From positions 129,045,309-129,109,308 of the forward strand of contig OX638368.1 in the NCBI GenBank assembly GCA_951812925.1: DNA of 64,000 nt, read 5' to 3'. The notes below the pieces were generated by a model. It did no database searches. It worked only from the letters and a program-made list of their open reading frames with translations, and was not told the DNA's origin. The translations under genes were made by a program, and so were the position numbers. This document shows, in pieces, positions 44,847 through 55,853 of the stretch (position 1 is the stretch's first letter; each line of letters starts with the position of its first letter). The DNA is from Calliopum simillimum. Taxonomy: Eukaryota > Arthropoda > Insecta > Diptera > Lauxaniidae.

Positions 44847-47008
44847 GATTTTTTCTTTTGGGAAATTATTCAACGTTTTTATATTTTTATTAAAACGTAA
44901 TAAATACTTTTTACTGAGTCTTGAGTTAATTTCAGATATTAAATTCATAATTTAAGATAATGGTAATGAACAATTTATCAAACAATTTTTTTTTTATTTA
45001 ATTTTAATTAACTCAACGGAAAATGATGTTATCGTGTTTATTATCAATATACCGAATTCAATCCATGCAATCTGTTGAAATATGTTTCAAGCGAATTTTG
45101 TTTGTAAACACCTTTTTTATTAAAAACTATTTTTGATATTCAATTAAATAGTTGATAGTGATGAAATGTGATAGCTTAGGGTATGCAAATAGAATTGAAG
45201 TTTGCCAACTAAAGAAACCATGAAGTAGGTTGAACACATATCGCCTTACTTTTCGTAGTTGTACTGAAGTGTATTCTTGAAATTGTCCAATCAGAGACAT
45301 TAAATGAAGGGCTAATCAAAGCCACGAATTCAAGGAGTATGCACTAGCTGGCCAAAATTCTGAAAGTCGGTAATAAAGGACTTTTGATTATGCTGCTTAC
45401 GAGTCTGAAATCCAAATTTCAAAATGGTGGATCCACAATGGTGAAGAAATAATGCTTAACTGAATCTATTTTCGGTAATTTGAAGTTTGTAATGATTCTC
45501 AAAACCATTTTCATAAAAATAAAATGGTATATGGGAGTTTCTAGTATTGCTTCTCTCGAATCTGAATACCTTTTTTCGAAGTAGAAAATGGCGGAACCAC
45601 AACGACGAACCGCTTAACGCAAAACTACATTCATCAACAAGAAGAATATGAAACTAATTTTTGTAACACAAAATGGCGCATTCAAAATGGCGGGCAAAAT
45701 AAGCCAAACATTCACTGAGAGATTGCATTTAGTTGCATTGCAAAAACATGAACCGAAGATATTTTTGAACAAGTGAACTTTGTACTCAAACAAGAAGATG
45801 TTTTTAGGCACAGAGGGTTTTCTGACTTCTGTAATGATCGATGAGAATCATACTCTACCATTAGCAACAATTAAAGGTTCAAAAAAAAAACCTTTATTTT
45901 TCGAGTTTTGGCCAGTTTTTTGTGCATCTGTGTATCTCACTCTTATCATTATATTCAGTCAGAAATTAACTTTAATCAAAGTCTGAAAAAATCGTATGAT
46001 AATTGATATAAAATGTAGTGAAGCTTGTGTTTGAAAAGTGTGAGTGGCACATATTTGTGTGCACATGTATTTCGACCATTGTTTGGTATTTATGTTCGGC
46101 ACCGAATTTCATCAAATTAGGTTATAAGATATCTTGCGGGTGTATAACGTATTTAAATGACACAAAAAGTTGGTGTAACGTTATTGGTTTACTCCTAGTT
46201 TTCGTTCAGGACATGTTCACATGATCGACCTTTGCCTTCTTACATAATATAAATGCAAAAAGCCCTAACATCATTTTGAATTTTTTCAAAGGCGTTGCAA
46301 AAAAAGCCTTAAAATTCCAAATATTTCAGACTTTAAAGCCAGTTTTAAGACGTTTTTTGCAACGCTTTTGAAAAAATTTAATATATTGTAAAGCTTTTTT
46401 GCATTTTTGGTGATTATATGTAAATTGTGAGATATAATGTATACGGTATTTGGCTTGACACCTACATACTGACAGCTTTTATAGTTTGCGAGACATAATG
46501 GGATGTAACAAAAGTGTCGAAAAATGTGATGCCAAAAATGTAACGCGGCCTTAAAATTTTGCACATAACGCGGCCAAAAAAATTTCACTTCTAAAAAACT
46601 CAAATTTATAATAAAGGTTTTTTCATAAATGTTCGAAGTATTATAGATGTTGAAAATTTTGCAAGCCTGGCCAGTTCCTTTTCGATTTATGTCAGCGCTG
46701 GAAAAGAAATAATTTTTCACACGTAAAATGAACGAGCAGTTTTCGCAAAATTACGTCATTTCTGGCGTCCAGATAATATTACTTCGGCCATGAAATAATG
46801 GATTTTACATCAATTCGTCTTTTTATCAGAAACTTAGCTTTTTACAGCAAAAGCAAATGTAAAATTATAGTCCTTTGTCTACAGATATCTGAGAAACATT
46901 ATGAGAATAATAATGCCGAGTAGTAACGAAGAACTTCGGCGAATAACAATATAGACATGCGTAAATTTAGTTACAGAAAGGCACAAATATTGTTATAGGA
47001 TTTTCAGC
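44847..47008. other. intergenic with AATGGCGG-type repeat
   Basis: No gene supported, including the 144-codon ORF at 46286-46720, which has low-complexity composition and no motif. 45410-45690 has two or three diverged units around 'aaaatggcggaaccacaa', and 46275-46375 holds an imperfect hairpin ('aaaggcgttgcaaaaaa' with 'tttttgcaacgcttt'). Confidence 0.45.
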
Positions 47009-48130
47009 ATAACCCTAGACCCAGGGTATATTCACTTTAACCTTCCATTTGTAACGCAGAGAAAGAGGCGGGGCAGATGTAAAAAAGTGTATATATTCTT
47101 GATCAGCGGCACCTCCTGACTTGATATAGCCATGTCCGTCCGTCTGTCTTGCTGGCTGAGAAACTGAGAAGGTAATTAAATGAAATTTGGTGCACTGTCT
47201 TCGTCGTCAAAGTCAACTCGAGAGATTGAAAATAAGCGAAATCGGTCAACGGACACGCCTAAATGCAACTTTAGGAGTATTTTTTATGACAATGCAACTA
47301 AAACACACATTAATACTATGAATTGTAAGCGCAAATTCTGAGGAACAACTGGTCATATTTGGACAAGAGGGCTTGGCACCTCCCATATAAGCAAAAGCTT
47401 CAAAACGCTATAGGGGAGGGGGGGCTAGTGTGGACAATTTTTATATAATTACAAAATTATATATATAAATATATCATTTTTGTAATAAAGTAATTTTTAG
47501 CGATTACTTATACCTCTTGCCTTCATAATTGCATCAATAGTTATGCTGAATTGAGGAGTTATTTTTCAAAAGGGCTTATAACCAAAACGAAGCAAAAGTA
47601 GTATCATAATATTAATTGCCTGATACTTTGTTATAAATAAATGAAATTAGATTCTTTTTTCACAAAAAGTTTACCTGATGGCTTGAAATTAATTACATCT
47701 AGTTAAAAAAATCAGATTTGTCCACTAATCGATTATTATGCAAATAATGTATATGATATTACTTTTGCCTCGTTTTGGTTATAAGCCCTTTTGAAAAAAC
47801 ACTCCTTAATTGTCAACAAATTAATTTTTTTTTGGTGATGCAGAGTGCAAATACCAACTTGAAAAATATAAAACAGAAACAAAAAATTCAAAAGGGCGCG
47901 AGAATTTGAATTTGTCCACACTAGCCCCCAGTCCACACTAGCCCCCCCCCCCCCCTCCCCTACTGAAAACGTTTTTTGAGATAATCCAACCAAATTTCAC
48001 TCAGACTCTAAGAACTAGAAATGCAAGCTCTGAGCAAAAATTGGGTGAACTCGCACAAGCAAAATTTTCAAAATACTACAGTGTAGGGTATTTATTTTTG
48101 GCCAGGCCAAAGGTTACACTCTAACTAGTA
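47009..48130 (-). mobile_element. mini-me-like dispersed repeat, copy 6, interrupted by a TA-flanked MITE
   Basis: Minus strand start CTAGTTAGAGTGTAACCTTTGG (48130 side) and end GGGTCTAGGGTTATG (47009 side), core near 47085-47150. It is split at 47411 by a 548-bp element. Across the junction the text 'aaacgctata' plus 'ctgaaaacgttttttgag' re-forms the normal mini-me phrase. Confidence 0.75.
47413..47960. mobile_element. TA-flanked foldback MITE with G/C-run ends
   Basis: It is flanked by TA (47411-47412 and 47961-47962). The left end is GGGGAGGGGGGGCTAGTGTG. The right end has two inverse blocks of CACACTAGCCCCC and closes with about 15 C then TCCCC. Inner inverted repeats ('caaaagggcttataaccaaaacg' at 47567 against its inverse at about 47772-47794) make it a foldback. 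A TA target suggests a Tc1/mariner-related mover. No transposase. Confidence 0.8.
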
Positions 48131-49271
48131 TTTTTTCAATTGAAAATTTTTATTAAATAAAATCAAATTTTTGTTTAATTAGAAATTTCAAATTTTAAAA
48201 AATTCTACTGAAAAGTGCGGAAGGTGTTACATTTTATTGTTTTTCTGGAGAACCACTGATGATCCCACTCCAAAAATGAGAGGACACGTAACTTATACCT
48301 GTAGCTTTTTCTACACATAAAATATAGAAAACCGAAGATGATATATTTTAGGAATCTCAATTCATAAATTTTTAAATGTAAGCTATGTATATAAAAAAAT
48401 AAAAATAAATTTTTGTTTTAAAGTCTTTTTTAAGACAAATATTTGACACCTTAAAGTTAGATAAAAGCAACTAAACTTATAGCTTCTTAAAAAACTAGCC
48501 TTAAAATTTCAAAGTCCCATTTAATTTTTTGAAATTTTAAAAATATATATGGTTGTAATGTTTTTCATTATGCCACTATAGCTTATGCCAATTTATAACC
48601 AAATCGGATTCCATCGAAACAAATCTTTATCGTTTTGACATGGAATCAATCCAAAGTATAAATTAAAGTTAAAAAAATAGATGAGCTTAAGTATTTACAT
48701 TGAGGGAGAGCCCCTTCCGATTAATTTGCCTTGATCTTCGAACGTTTTAGTTACGCCACTGTTCTTATGGTACTCGGCGACGTAGCCGAATATAGATATC
48801 TTGGAAAAAAAGTTTTCTCAGTAAAATTGGCGAATCATTTAATATGTTAACGTCAATCGCATGTAGTTTTTGTAGAAACCTAAGCTGCCAAGAGGAGTAT
48901 GGATGAAGTAGGGTTTCAGGATGTCAAAGTAAATTCATTTAAATTATTTATAGCTTAGCCTCTATCGATTTTGTAGTTTTGGCACAACCGCAAGAAACGC
49001 GATAAAAACTTTTTTCTTTTCTCAAAAATTAAAAAATTAAATTCAGTAGAATCAAAGAGCATAAAATTAAAAAAAAAAAATTCCTGCATATATCAATTTG
49101 TACTTAGAAATGTTGCATTAACTTTTAGAAAAATTACAATATCTAAAGAACAAAATTAATTTTTAATGATTTTTTTCTCTTCATTTTAATATAATCTTTC
49201 CTCAAATCACTACTACTAAATTACTCTAAATACAGTCCTTTATCAATTTTAATATTTATCTTCGAACTTAT
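48131..49271. other. intergenic, nothing recognised
   Basis: AT-rich DNA without ORF motifs, RNA genes or clear repeats. Confidence 0.4.
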
Positions 49272-49512
49272 ATATCTGTGGCAAGGAAAAACTGCTTAAG
49301 CTGGCTTAAGCAAAATAGGTTTGAGCTCCATTTTCCGTTAGCATTGGTTGCAATTGGACTTTCATTTTTGAGTATTTTATTAATGCTTATTTAGATCTTA
49401 ATAATGCCCAAAAGCGAAAATGTGATTTTACGTACAATTATTAGAAAATTTAGCTCAAACCTTTTTTTTATTCAAGTCGACTTAAGCAGTTTTTCCTTCC
49501 TGCCACAGATAT
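49272..49512. mobile_element. 240-bp MITE with long inverted ends
   Basis: ATATCTGTGGCAAGGAAAAA with CTGCTTAAG on the left is mirrored by CTTAAGCAG and TTTTTCCTTCCTGCCACAGATAT on the right. An inner 'aggtttgagct' is mirrored by 'agctcaaacct'. It lies about 80 bp downstream of the 49.6-kb protease stop. Confidence 0.7.
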
Positions 49513-49594
49513 GTATGCATAACAACAAAAGCTTGAACATTTTAATTATTTTATGTTTAAACAAAAACAAATTTTACTTTTAAATCAACTCAAT

Positions 49595-50440
49595 TCAATA
49601 GTTGCTCGAAGCACAATGACATTCTTTACATTGTGACATTGTTAACCTTATCCATTCAAGATAATAATAAATACTGCTATGCATGTCCGGTACACCTGTG
49701 GCACAGGGTAGACCAAAATTGACAGCACCATATAATGCTCCACTAACTTTAGAAACAAGTGGTCCACCAGAATCACCATGACAAGATCCTTCACCTTTTA
49801 CTGTAAACGTACAAATATGTCCGATATCAACCAATTCAGGCTCATCCGCAAGTCTCAAGCACTCTTCATGTTTAACATTATTAAGTATTATCTTTTGTAA
49901 TTCCCTTGGTCCTTCTTGGTTTAGTACGGTTGAACCCCACCCAGTTAACAACAATTCTTCACCATCCTCCAAAGGTCTTGTTGGCAATGGGACTATTTGT
50001 GTAAATTCATTCATTTGGATGGATTCATTTAAATGCATCAATGCAATATCATTGCTATATTGAGGGGAATTATAATTGCAATGCGCATAGTATTCATCCA
50101 CAAAATGGATAGCACCAGGTTGCGTCCAATCGTTTGTACCCACCATAACGCGCAAATACGGAGGATTATACCCAAAGCAACAATGTGCAGCAGTTAAAGT
50201 CCAACGCTTGTGTATGATACTACCGCCACATATAAATTCACCGTACTGACCCTGCAAGGAAATTTGATATGGCGCTTCTCCTTTTTCAGCGGCTGCACCG
50301 CCAATAATACGATTTCCTCTTGACACTAGCGACTTGAAAGCGGTCGCTTTGGAAACATCAAGCGACGCCAATTGTTTGGTCCGAACTGCTGTCACCGAAA
50401 TTAAAAGTAACGCAAATACAAATTTTAGACCAATCGCCAT
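49595..50440 (-). CDS. secreted S1A serine protease, CG17475-like, Phe at position 215
   Basis: 281 residues. Signal peptide about 1-18, a longer propeptide and activation at R44|IIGG. The triad is His86 (TAAHC, followed by an extra Cys88), Asp131 (SNDIALM) and Ser224 (GDSGGP). Gly218 and Asp252 are at the 189/226 positions. The usual Trp215 is Phe242 (NFGLPC), uncommon in S1 enzymes. The HCNYNSPQYSNDIAL block and CFGYNPPYLRV closely recall the Drosophila CG17475 type as remembered. The C-terminal tail is Cys-rich (CKECHC), unlike the other seven, which end with one Cys. It has its own strong TATA box and does not share the promoter block. It is the most distinct member together with the 60.4-kb gene. 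Confidence 0.93.
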   Translation of the reverse strand: MAIGLKFVFALLLISVTAVRTKQLASLDVSKATAFKSLVSRGNRIIGGAAAEKGEAPYQISLQGQYGEFICGGSIIHKRWTLTAAHCCFGYNPPYLRVMVGTNDWTQPGAIHFVDEYYAHCNYNSPQYSNDIALMHLNESIQMNEFTQIVPLPTRPLEDGEELLLTGWGSTVLNQEGPRELQKIILNNVKHEECLRLADEPELVDIGHICTFTVKGEGSCHGDSGGPLVSKVSGALYGAVNFGLPCATGVPDMHSSIYYYLEWIRLTMSQCKECHCASSNY

Positions 50441-50494
50441 GTTGCAATTGTGAAAATCAAAACTATTTTAAATCAGTTTTTGTGAGAGATTTGC

Positions 50495-50503
50495 CTTTTA
50501 TAC
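50495..50503 (-). promoter_or_regulatory. TATA box of the 49.6-kb protease
   Basis: TATAAAAGG on the minus strand 55-63 bases upstream of the ATG, predicting transcription start near 50472 and a leader of about 30 bases. Confidence 0.7.
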
Positions 50504-50886
50504 TCGAGAGGTAATACGCTCTAGAAAATCAAAACAACAAAGAGAACCTGTGATATTTTCTCTGATTGCGGTTTATAAAAATGAGTATCTTTTTTTAACT
50601 TCAATCACTGATTATTCATTAATGGATAAAGAAAAGGAACGAGCATGATACCTCTACATAGGGTCTTATCGAATTCATTCAATGTTAAATAATAAAATAG
50701 GGAAACAATGATTTTTCGGCGTGGAGTATCGGAGTATATTTTATATTTTATACCAGCTTCGCCAAAAAGACTTTAGTTCTCTAATATTTTCACCTTAAAA
50801 TTCAAAAATCGCGAAATCCAAACTTATTACCTAGTGGAAATAAGAGTTTGTGCAATTAATATTTTTTCTAAAGACTGGGTTCATGT
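50504..50886. other. upstream/intergenic DNA
   Basis: No gene or repeat recognised. Confidence 0.4.
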
Positions 50887-51390
50887 TAATAACATTTTTT
50901 AACGTATTACACTTATGTTTTAAGCATTTCTTGACTTTGGTGACCCCTAATGAATGTAGTATTTAAACCCATTATAACCCGTTTTTTGCAAAAGGGGTCA
51001 AACGGACCCACAAAAACAGAATATATTGGGTTAATGTGTTTTAAAAACTGTTCCTTATGTGATTTTCACAAAAACAGCATACAATGGGTTAATATGTTTA
51101 AAAAAATATATCCTTTGTGATTGATTTTGCTATGACCTTGGAACAACAACTTATATCCAAAACGTAGTTTTAAAGTTTTACAGTGGGGTGGAATTTCGAA
51201 AAAACCGTTTCTTGTGCGTATTTTAGCTATGTATGCTGTTTTTGTGGGTCTACTTGACCCCCTTTTCCCTATAAAAACGGATTTAATTGGGTTTACATAA
51301 TATACAAAACATTTTAGAAAAATTTCATTAGAGGTCACTAAAGTCAAGAAATGCTTAAAACATAAGAACAATACCATAAAAAATGTTATT
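50887..51390. mobile_element. foldback element (about 0.5 kb palindrome)
   Basis: GTTAATAACATTTTTTAACG with CTTATGTTTTAAGCATTTC on the left is mirrored by GAAATGCTTAAAACATAAG and AAAAAATGTTATT on the right. 'ggacccacaaaaaca' (51005) is mirrored by 'tgtttttgtgggtc' (51238). The arms are diverged. Confidence 0.65.
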
Positions 51391-53268
51391 AAAATGAAAT
51401 CTTTTTAGAGTTCGGATACTATTAATGAAATTTTATAGCAAATATTTTTGTGGTACATTCTGATCTATAATTCCCACGTTTAAGGGATAATTTTTGTACC
51501 TATTTGAAAAATGGTCTAAAATGACCCTATTGTAGGGGATCTAGAGGATTAAAGTTTTCTACAAAAATATTCCCCTTAACATCCTTCATAAGTCTTCAGA
51601 AGACATGATATAGGTACCTCAGATGTAAGGATCGTAAAATTTTGTGTGTCGGCTCAACATTTGTATAGATAACTTAAAAGACCGATTAAAAAAAATTTCG
51701 ACCTGATCAAGAAAATCCGGAAGACACATAGAAATTATTTTTAGCCATAGTTTCAGGTTTTTTTTCAGTTGTGCAACCAAAAGTTGAATTTTGTCGGACG
51801 GTGTAACCTTTGGTTTTTCCTCTTTAAAAATCATTGATTTAGCTTCATCAATACGTTAAACTTTTTTTAAATTAAAAAAAGTGTGAATGTGTAATAAAAT
51901 GGTAGTATCGGGCCTGGTCGGGATCAGGCCTCGACAGAAAATATTCGTGCGGGCTCGGGCTTTTTTTCAAGTGCTTGTGCATGTTCGTGCTGGGCTACAA
52001 AAATTAGGCCCATGCCCAGCTCTAGTTTAAGATTAAGGAATCTAAGGCACGTTTCTATGTTTATCAATTTATCATTTCACACAACTCTTTTAAACTTGCA
52101 GTTTTGAAAAAGGTTTTTAAATAAGTTGTTAAAATTGTGGAAATATGGTTTTTACCCATTTCGAGTTCGCCATTTTGTTTTTAAAAAAATCGTATGTCAG
52201 ATTCGTAATCCGGCATTTTGCTTCATAAAAATCTAACGTTAGATCCAAAATTAGCTACCCCGAAAACCATCTAGTTTAAAATTTTGATTCGAAAATATAA
52301 TGGGGGCTATCGTTAATAAATATTTGCTGGGAATTTTCCAGTTTAAGAAAAATTTCCCGGGAATATTGATTCACAATAATTTCAGGTTTTGGCCAGCTTT
52401 TAAGAATTTTTTAACCAGTGTGCGATGGGTGGGTAGTGTATTCGACGTGAACACTCTAGAAGACCTACTACCTAATGAAGTGGACTCCCTGTTAATCGAA
52501 TTTTATTAAGAGTCACATGGATTGCCGTTTTGTTACTTTCGGTATAATGATATATATGTAGGTAACATATTGGCAAAGTGCTATCGTGAGTTCTGCTTTG
52601 GGATAGAAGGCCACTTTTACCTCCAAGGCACAAAATAATAAAAACTTATGCACATAGTTCATAATATCTAGATGCATTAACTTCACTTTACTATATACAT
52701 ATGTACATATATCCAAATTAAAATTAGATAGTGCTTCTATTATAAATCGTTTTTGATAAAACTTATCGAAATCATATTGTTTATTTATTACTTGCAATTT
52801 TACAGTATAGTTTTGGTTTTATTATTCTTTTTACAAAATAAAAAAACAATAAAATTTTAATGAGATACGGCACTCTGAATTTCTTGATAAACTCAATTAG
52901 ATATCATATATTGGTATGGATTGTTAATGTTTTAGATATAATATCTTGGTTTAGATTGTTATTGTGTTATAATAATCGATATAAAAACAAATTGGGTTAT
53001 AACCACCATTATTAAGTCCATTAAAGGTTTATTGCACAGCTCAGGAAAAAAAAATTTTCTCTTATCGCCACCTACTTCTCTTTTAGAATTTTTATCCATT
53101 TAAATGTTGGGTTTAAGGTTGCGTAACCTTCTTTTTAGACTTTACACACATTCACTAGATAAGTCTAGTCTGGATCTTGGAGAAACAAAGATAGTAGAAA
53201 AATTTAATTAAAGTCAAAACATTGAACTTAAATTTGTGTATTTTATTATTACAAATAACCTTGCATCG
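51391..53268. other. intergenic, mostly unassigned
   Basis: AT-rich. A GC-richer block at 51905-52025 with 'gggcctggtcgggatcaggcc', 'cgggctcgggc' and 'ggcccatgcccagctcta' looks like a piece of a transposon end but could not be assigned. 52150-52250 has another 'cgccattttg/ccggcattttg' repeat. No gene. Confidence 0.4.
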
Positions 53269-53269
53269 G

Positions 53270-53345
53270 GCAGTTACCTGGTTTGTCATATTGATAGTGA
53301 ATGTGTATGGTCAGACCCATATATGTTTCTAAGCATGCGTCTGAA
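53270..53345 (-). pseudogene. possible protease gene fragment
   Basis: The minus-strand frame contains LTIHIHYQYDKPGN, which lines up with the AIHIHCNYDQPRN loop of the 26.2-kb protease (the loop before the catalytic Asp). The strand agrees with the cluster and the position fills the 10-kb gap between the 49.6- and 60.4-kb genes. The Cys is replaced by Tyr, similarity ends on both sides, and an inverted-repeat element abuts the upstream side at about 53350. The match is short, so chance is possible. Confidence 0.3.
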
Positions 53346-53349
53346 TAAA

Positions 53350-53640
53350 CCCAAGGGAAAAAGAAGTGCTTCAAAAAACCCTTCTGAAGTGCATCCTTTT
53401 CACCAATAAGCGCTTCTGCTCCATAAGAACAATACTTTCTTTTTAGCATTGCATGTCATTGGATGTAAGCGAGCAAAAGCTTACCGCAGCCTTTCAAAAA
53501 AAGAGTTTTTAAAGCGCTTATTTGTTATGCTGCGGTAAGCGTTTTTTCAATAAAATTAAGAAAAAAAGAAAAAAAAAACTGACCGCGCCAGAATTTGAAT
53601 CCACGACCGTCCGCGTGCTAAATATTTTTTCTTACATTTA
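53350..53640. repeat. SINE-like / inverted-end repeat, left part
   Basis: It starts CCCAAGGGAAAAAG. It includes a hairpin (GCTTACCGCAGCC at 53480 and GCTGCGGTAAGC at 53529), an A-rich tail and CTGACCGCG with a B-box-like inverse. Its start is mirrored by TTTTTCCTCTTGGG at 54782-54795, so the two parts and what lies between may be one interrupted unit. Confidence 0.45.
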
Positions 53641-53847
53641 CCAACTCTGATATGAAGAGGTATTAAATTTGAACATTAAGCAAATGTTGTCCAAACAGAA
53701 TTTGACATACAATTGCTCCTACAGCCTTACATAGAATCATTGTGCAATCAGTTTCAATTCAAGTAAGCAAAAGTAAATAAAAAAGAGAAAGGAAAATAGA
53801 AAAGTGAAATCAAAAAAGGTTGAATAAAAAATATTTTAATAAAAAAA

Positions 53848-54616
53848 CTAGTAAGGGTGTTACCTTTGGCCTGGCCAAACACTAAATACCCTACACAGCA
53901 GTATTTTGAAAATTTTGCTTATATGGGAAGTGCCACGCCCTCTTGTCCGAATTCACCCAGTTTTTTCTCAGAGTTTGAATTTATAGTTCTAAGCATTTGA
54001 GTGAAATTTGGTTGGATTATCTCAAAAAATGTTTTCAGTATAGCGTTTTGAACCTTTTGCTTATATGGGAGGTGCCACGCCCTCTTGTTCGATTTTATCC
54101 AGTTTTTGCTTAAAGCTTGTATTTATAATTCGTAGTGTCTGAGGAAAATTTAGTTCGATTATCTCAAAAAACGCTTTCAGTATAGCGTTTTAAAGCTTTT
54201 GCTTATACGAGAGGTGCCACGCCCTCTTATCTGAATTTGCCCAGTTTTTGCTCAGAGCTTGCGCTTACAATTCGTAGTATTTATGTGTATTTTGGTTGTA
54301 TAATCGTGAAAAATACTCAAAAAATTGCATTTTGAATATATTTTTTGTATGGACGGTAGGCGTGTCCGTTGACCGATTTCGCTCATTTTCAATCCCCCGA
54401 GCTAGCTTTGACGACGGAGGCTGTAGACCAGATTTCAAAAAAACGTATTTCCACACACAGCCAGCCAGCCACCCAGCCAGACAGACGGACAAGCTATATC
54501 GACTCAGGAGGTGACGCTGATCAAGAATATATATACTTTTCTATATCTGCCACGCCTCCTTCTCTGCGTTACAAACGGAAGGACAAAGTGAATATACCCT
54601 GGGTGTAGGGTATAAA
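53848..54616 (+). mobile_element. mini-me-like dispersed repeat, copy 7
   Basis: Start CTAGTAAGGGTGTTACCTTT, several GGTGCCACGCCCTC units, short CCAGCC run at 54460-54482, core, ATATATATAC and end GGGTGTAGGGTATAAA. Inserted in A-rich SINE tail DNA. Confidence 0.8.
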
Positions 54617-54639
54617 AAATTAAGCATAAACAAATAAAA

Positions 54640-54797
54640 GAAAGGAAAAAAAAAATCACCCGGGCTGGGTTCGAACTCACGTTGTTCTTACTGCAGCCTT
54701 ATAAAAAATAATTGTAATAGTGCTTCTAAATTTCTATGGGGACAAGCACTTTTGAAGTGCTTGGATCAGAAGCGCTAGAAATTTTTCCTCTTGGGAA
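54640..54797 (-). repeat. tRNA-derived SINE-like repeat, right part
   Basis: Read on the minus strand, it runs from CCCAAGAGGAAAAA through GAAGTGCTT/AAGCACTT hairpin text and GGCTGCAGTAAGAACAACG to a B box GAGTTCGAACCCAG, then a T-rich tail. This is the order of a tRNA-like SINE module. Confidence 0.45.
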
Positions 54798-55242
54798 TTG
54801 CATTCTTTGTGTGCATGTATGTAGTTATTCATATACAAGCACACTGCCAAGAGAAAACAAAAATAAGTATGTATAAATGTTCAGACTGGCTCAATTTCTA
54901 TATCCCTTTGATATGAACATACTTATCGAGCTTTCACTTTCATAGTGAATTCAAGTGAAAAATACCAAACCATTTTTTTCTGGTTTCGCGTTATTTGGTA
55001 TCTCTTGTCCAAAATATTATAGACTTTAGTCTCATGAGACCCATTGAGCCATATCTCTGTAAAAAAAAATATGCGAAAACTAAATTTTTTAACGTCAAAT
55101 AAGTATCTGAAAACTTGAACTCACTTGCTTTCTTGTTTTTCACCTGAGTATATGTATCAGTATAGTTATCGATTAATAGATTTTTTTGACACTTATTAAA
55201 TTTTTATAAAAATTAAGATACCTATATCAAAGCGTTTTCATT
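54798..55242. other. intergenic, nothing recognised
   Basis: AT-rich gap. 'tctcatgagacccattgag' near 55030 resembles the inner palindrome text of the next element. Confidence 0.35.
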
Positions 55243-55853
55243 GCAAAGTGCAACACAAAAAATGTCCCTGGGTCTCATAAAGTTTTTCTGATAGGTTATG
55301 AAAAATAAAAAGACACGTATTTTACCAAATTTGTGTATCAGTGATTTTTTTTCATTTTATGGCTCCTCAAAGCTTAAAGTTCACATTTTATATGAAATTT
55401 TGAGATTTTATGAAAAAACCATCTTTAGTATGAAATGGTGCTCATGTCCTTACCTTTAATTTAAGATATAGCACTTGAGAATCAGCATGGTAGTTTTTGT
55501 TATACAAGCAAAACTGTAAAAATTTTGCTATGTATTTCAATATAAGAACACTTTGTGATGATTTCCTTGTTTTTATTTTCCGAAATATATTGAAACAAAA
55601 ACTACCATGCGGATTCTCAAGTCCTACATCTTAAATTAAAGGTAAGGACATGAGTACCATTTCATAATGGTTTCTTCATAAAATCTCAAATTTTCATATA
55701 AAATGTAAACTTTAAGCTTTGAGAAGCCGTAAAATGAAAAAAATCACTGATACATAAATTCGGTAAAATACGTGTCTTTTGATTTTTCATAACCTATCAG
55801 AAAAACTTTATGAGACCCCAGGGACGAAAACTTTTTTCATTTTGTTGCACTGT
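55243..55853. mobile_element. foldback element (about 0.6 kb palindrome)
   Basis: CAAAGTGCAAC and GTCCCTGGGTCTCATAAAG on the left are mirrored by CTTTATGAGACCCCAGGGAC and GTTGCACTGTG on the right. Inverse identity is high through 'ggtaaggacatga' (55638) and 'tcatgtccttacc' (55443), with the centre near 55545. No coding capacity. Confidence 0.75.

Noticed and set aside
44549..44848. Plus-strand ORFs opposite the protease genes (also 32705-32887, 60507-60773, 61081-61281)
   Set aside because: Antisense shadows of the protease coding frames.
44790..44948. N-terminal extension of the 44.0-kb protease
   Set aside because: Same reason: the promoter lies inside it.
46286..46720. 144-codon ORF between the 44.0- and 49.6-kb proteases
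   Set aside because: Composition is A/T-driven with no domain and no promoter, and it spans an imperfect hairpin.
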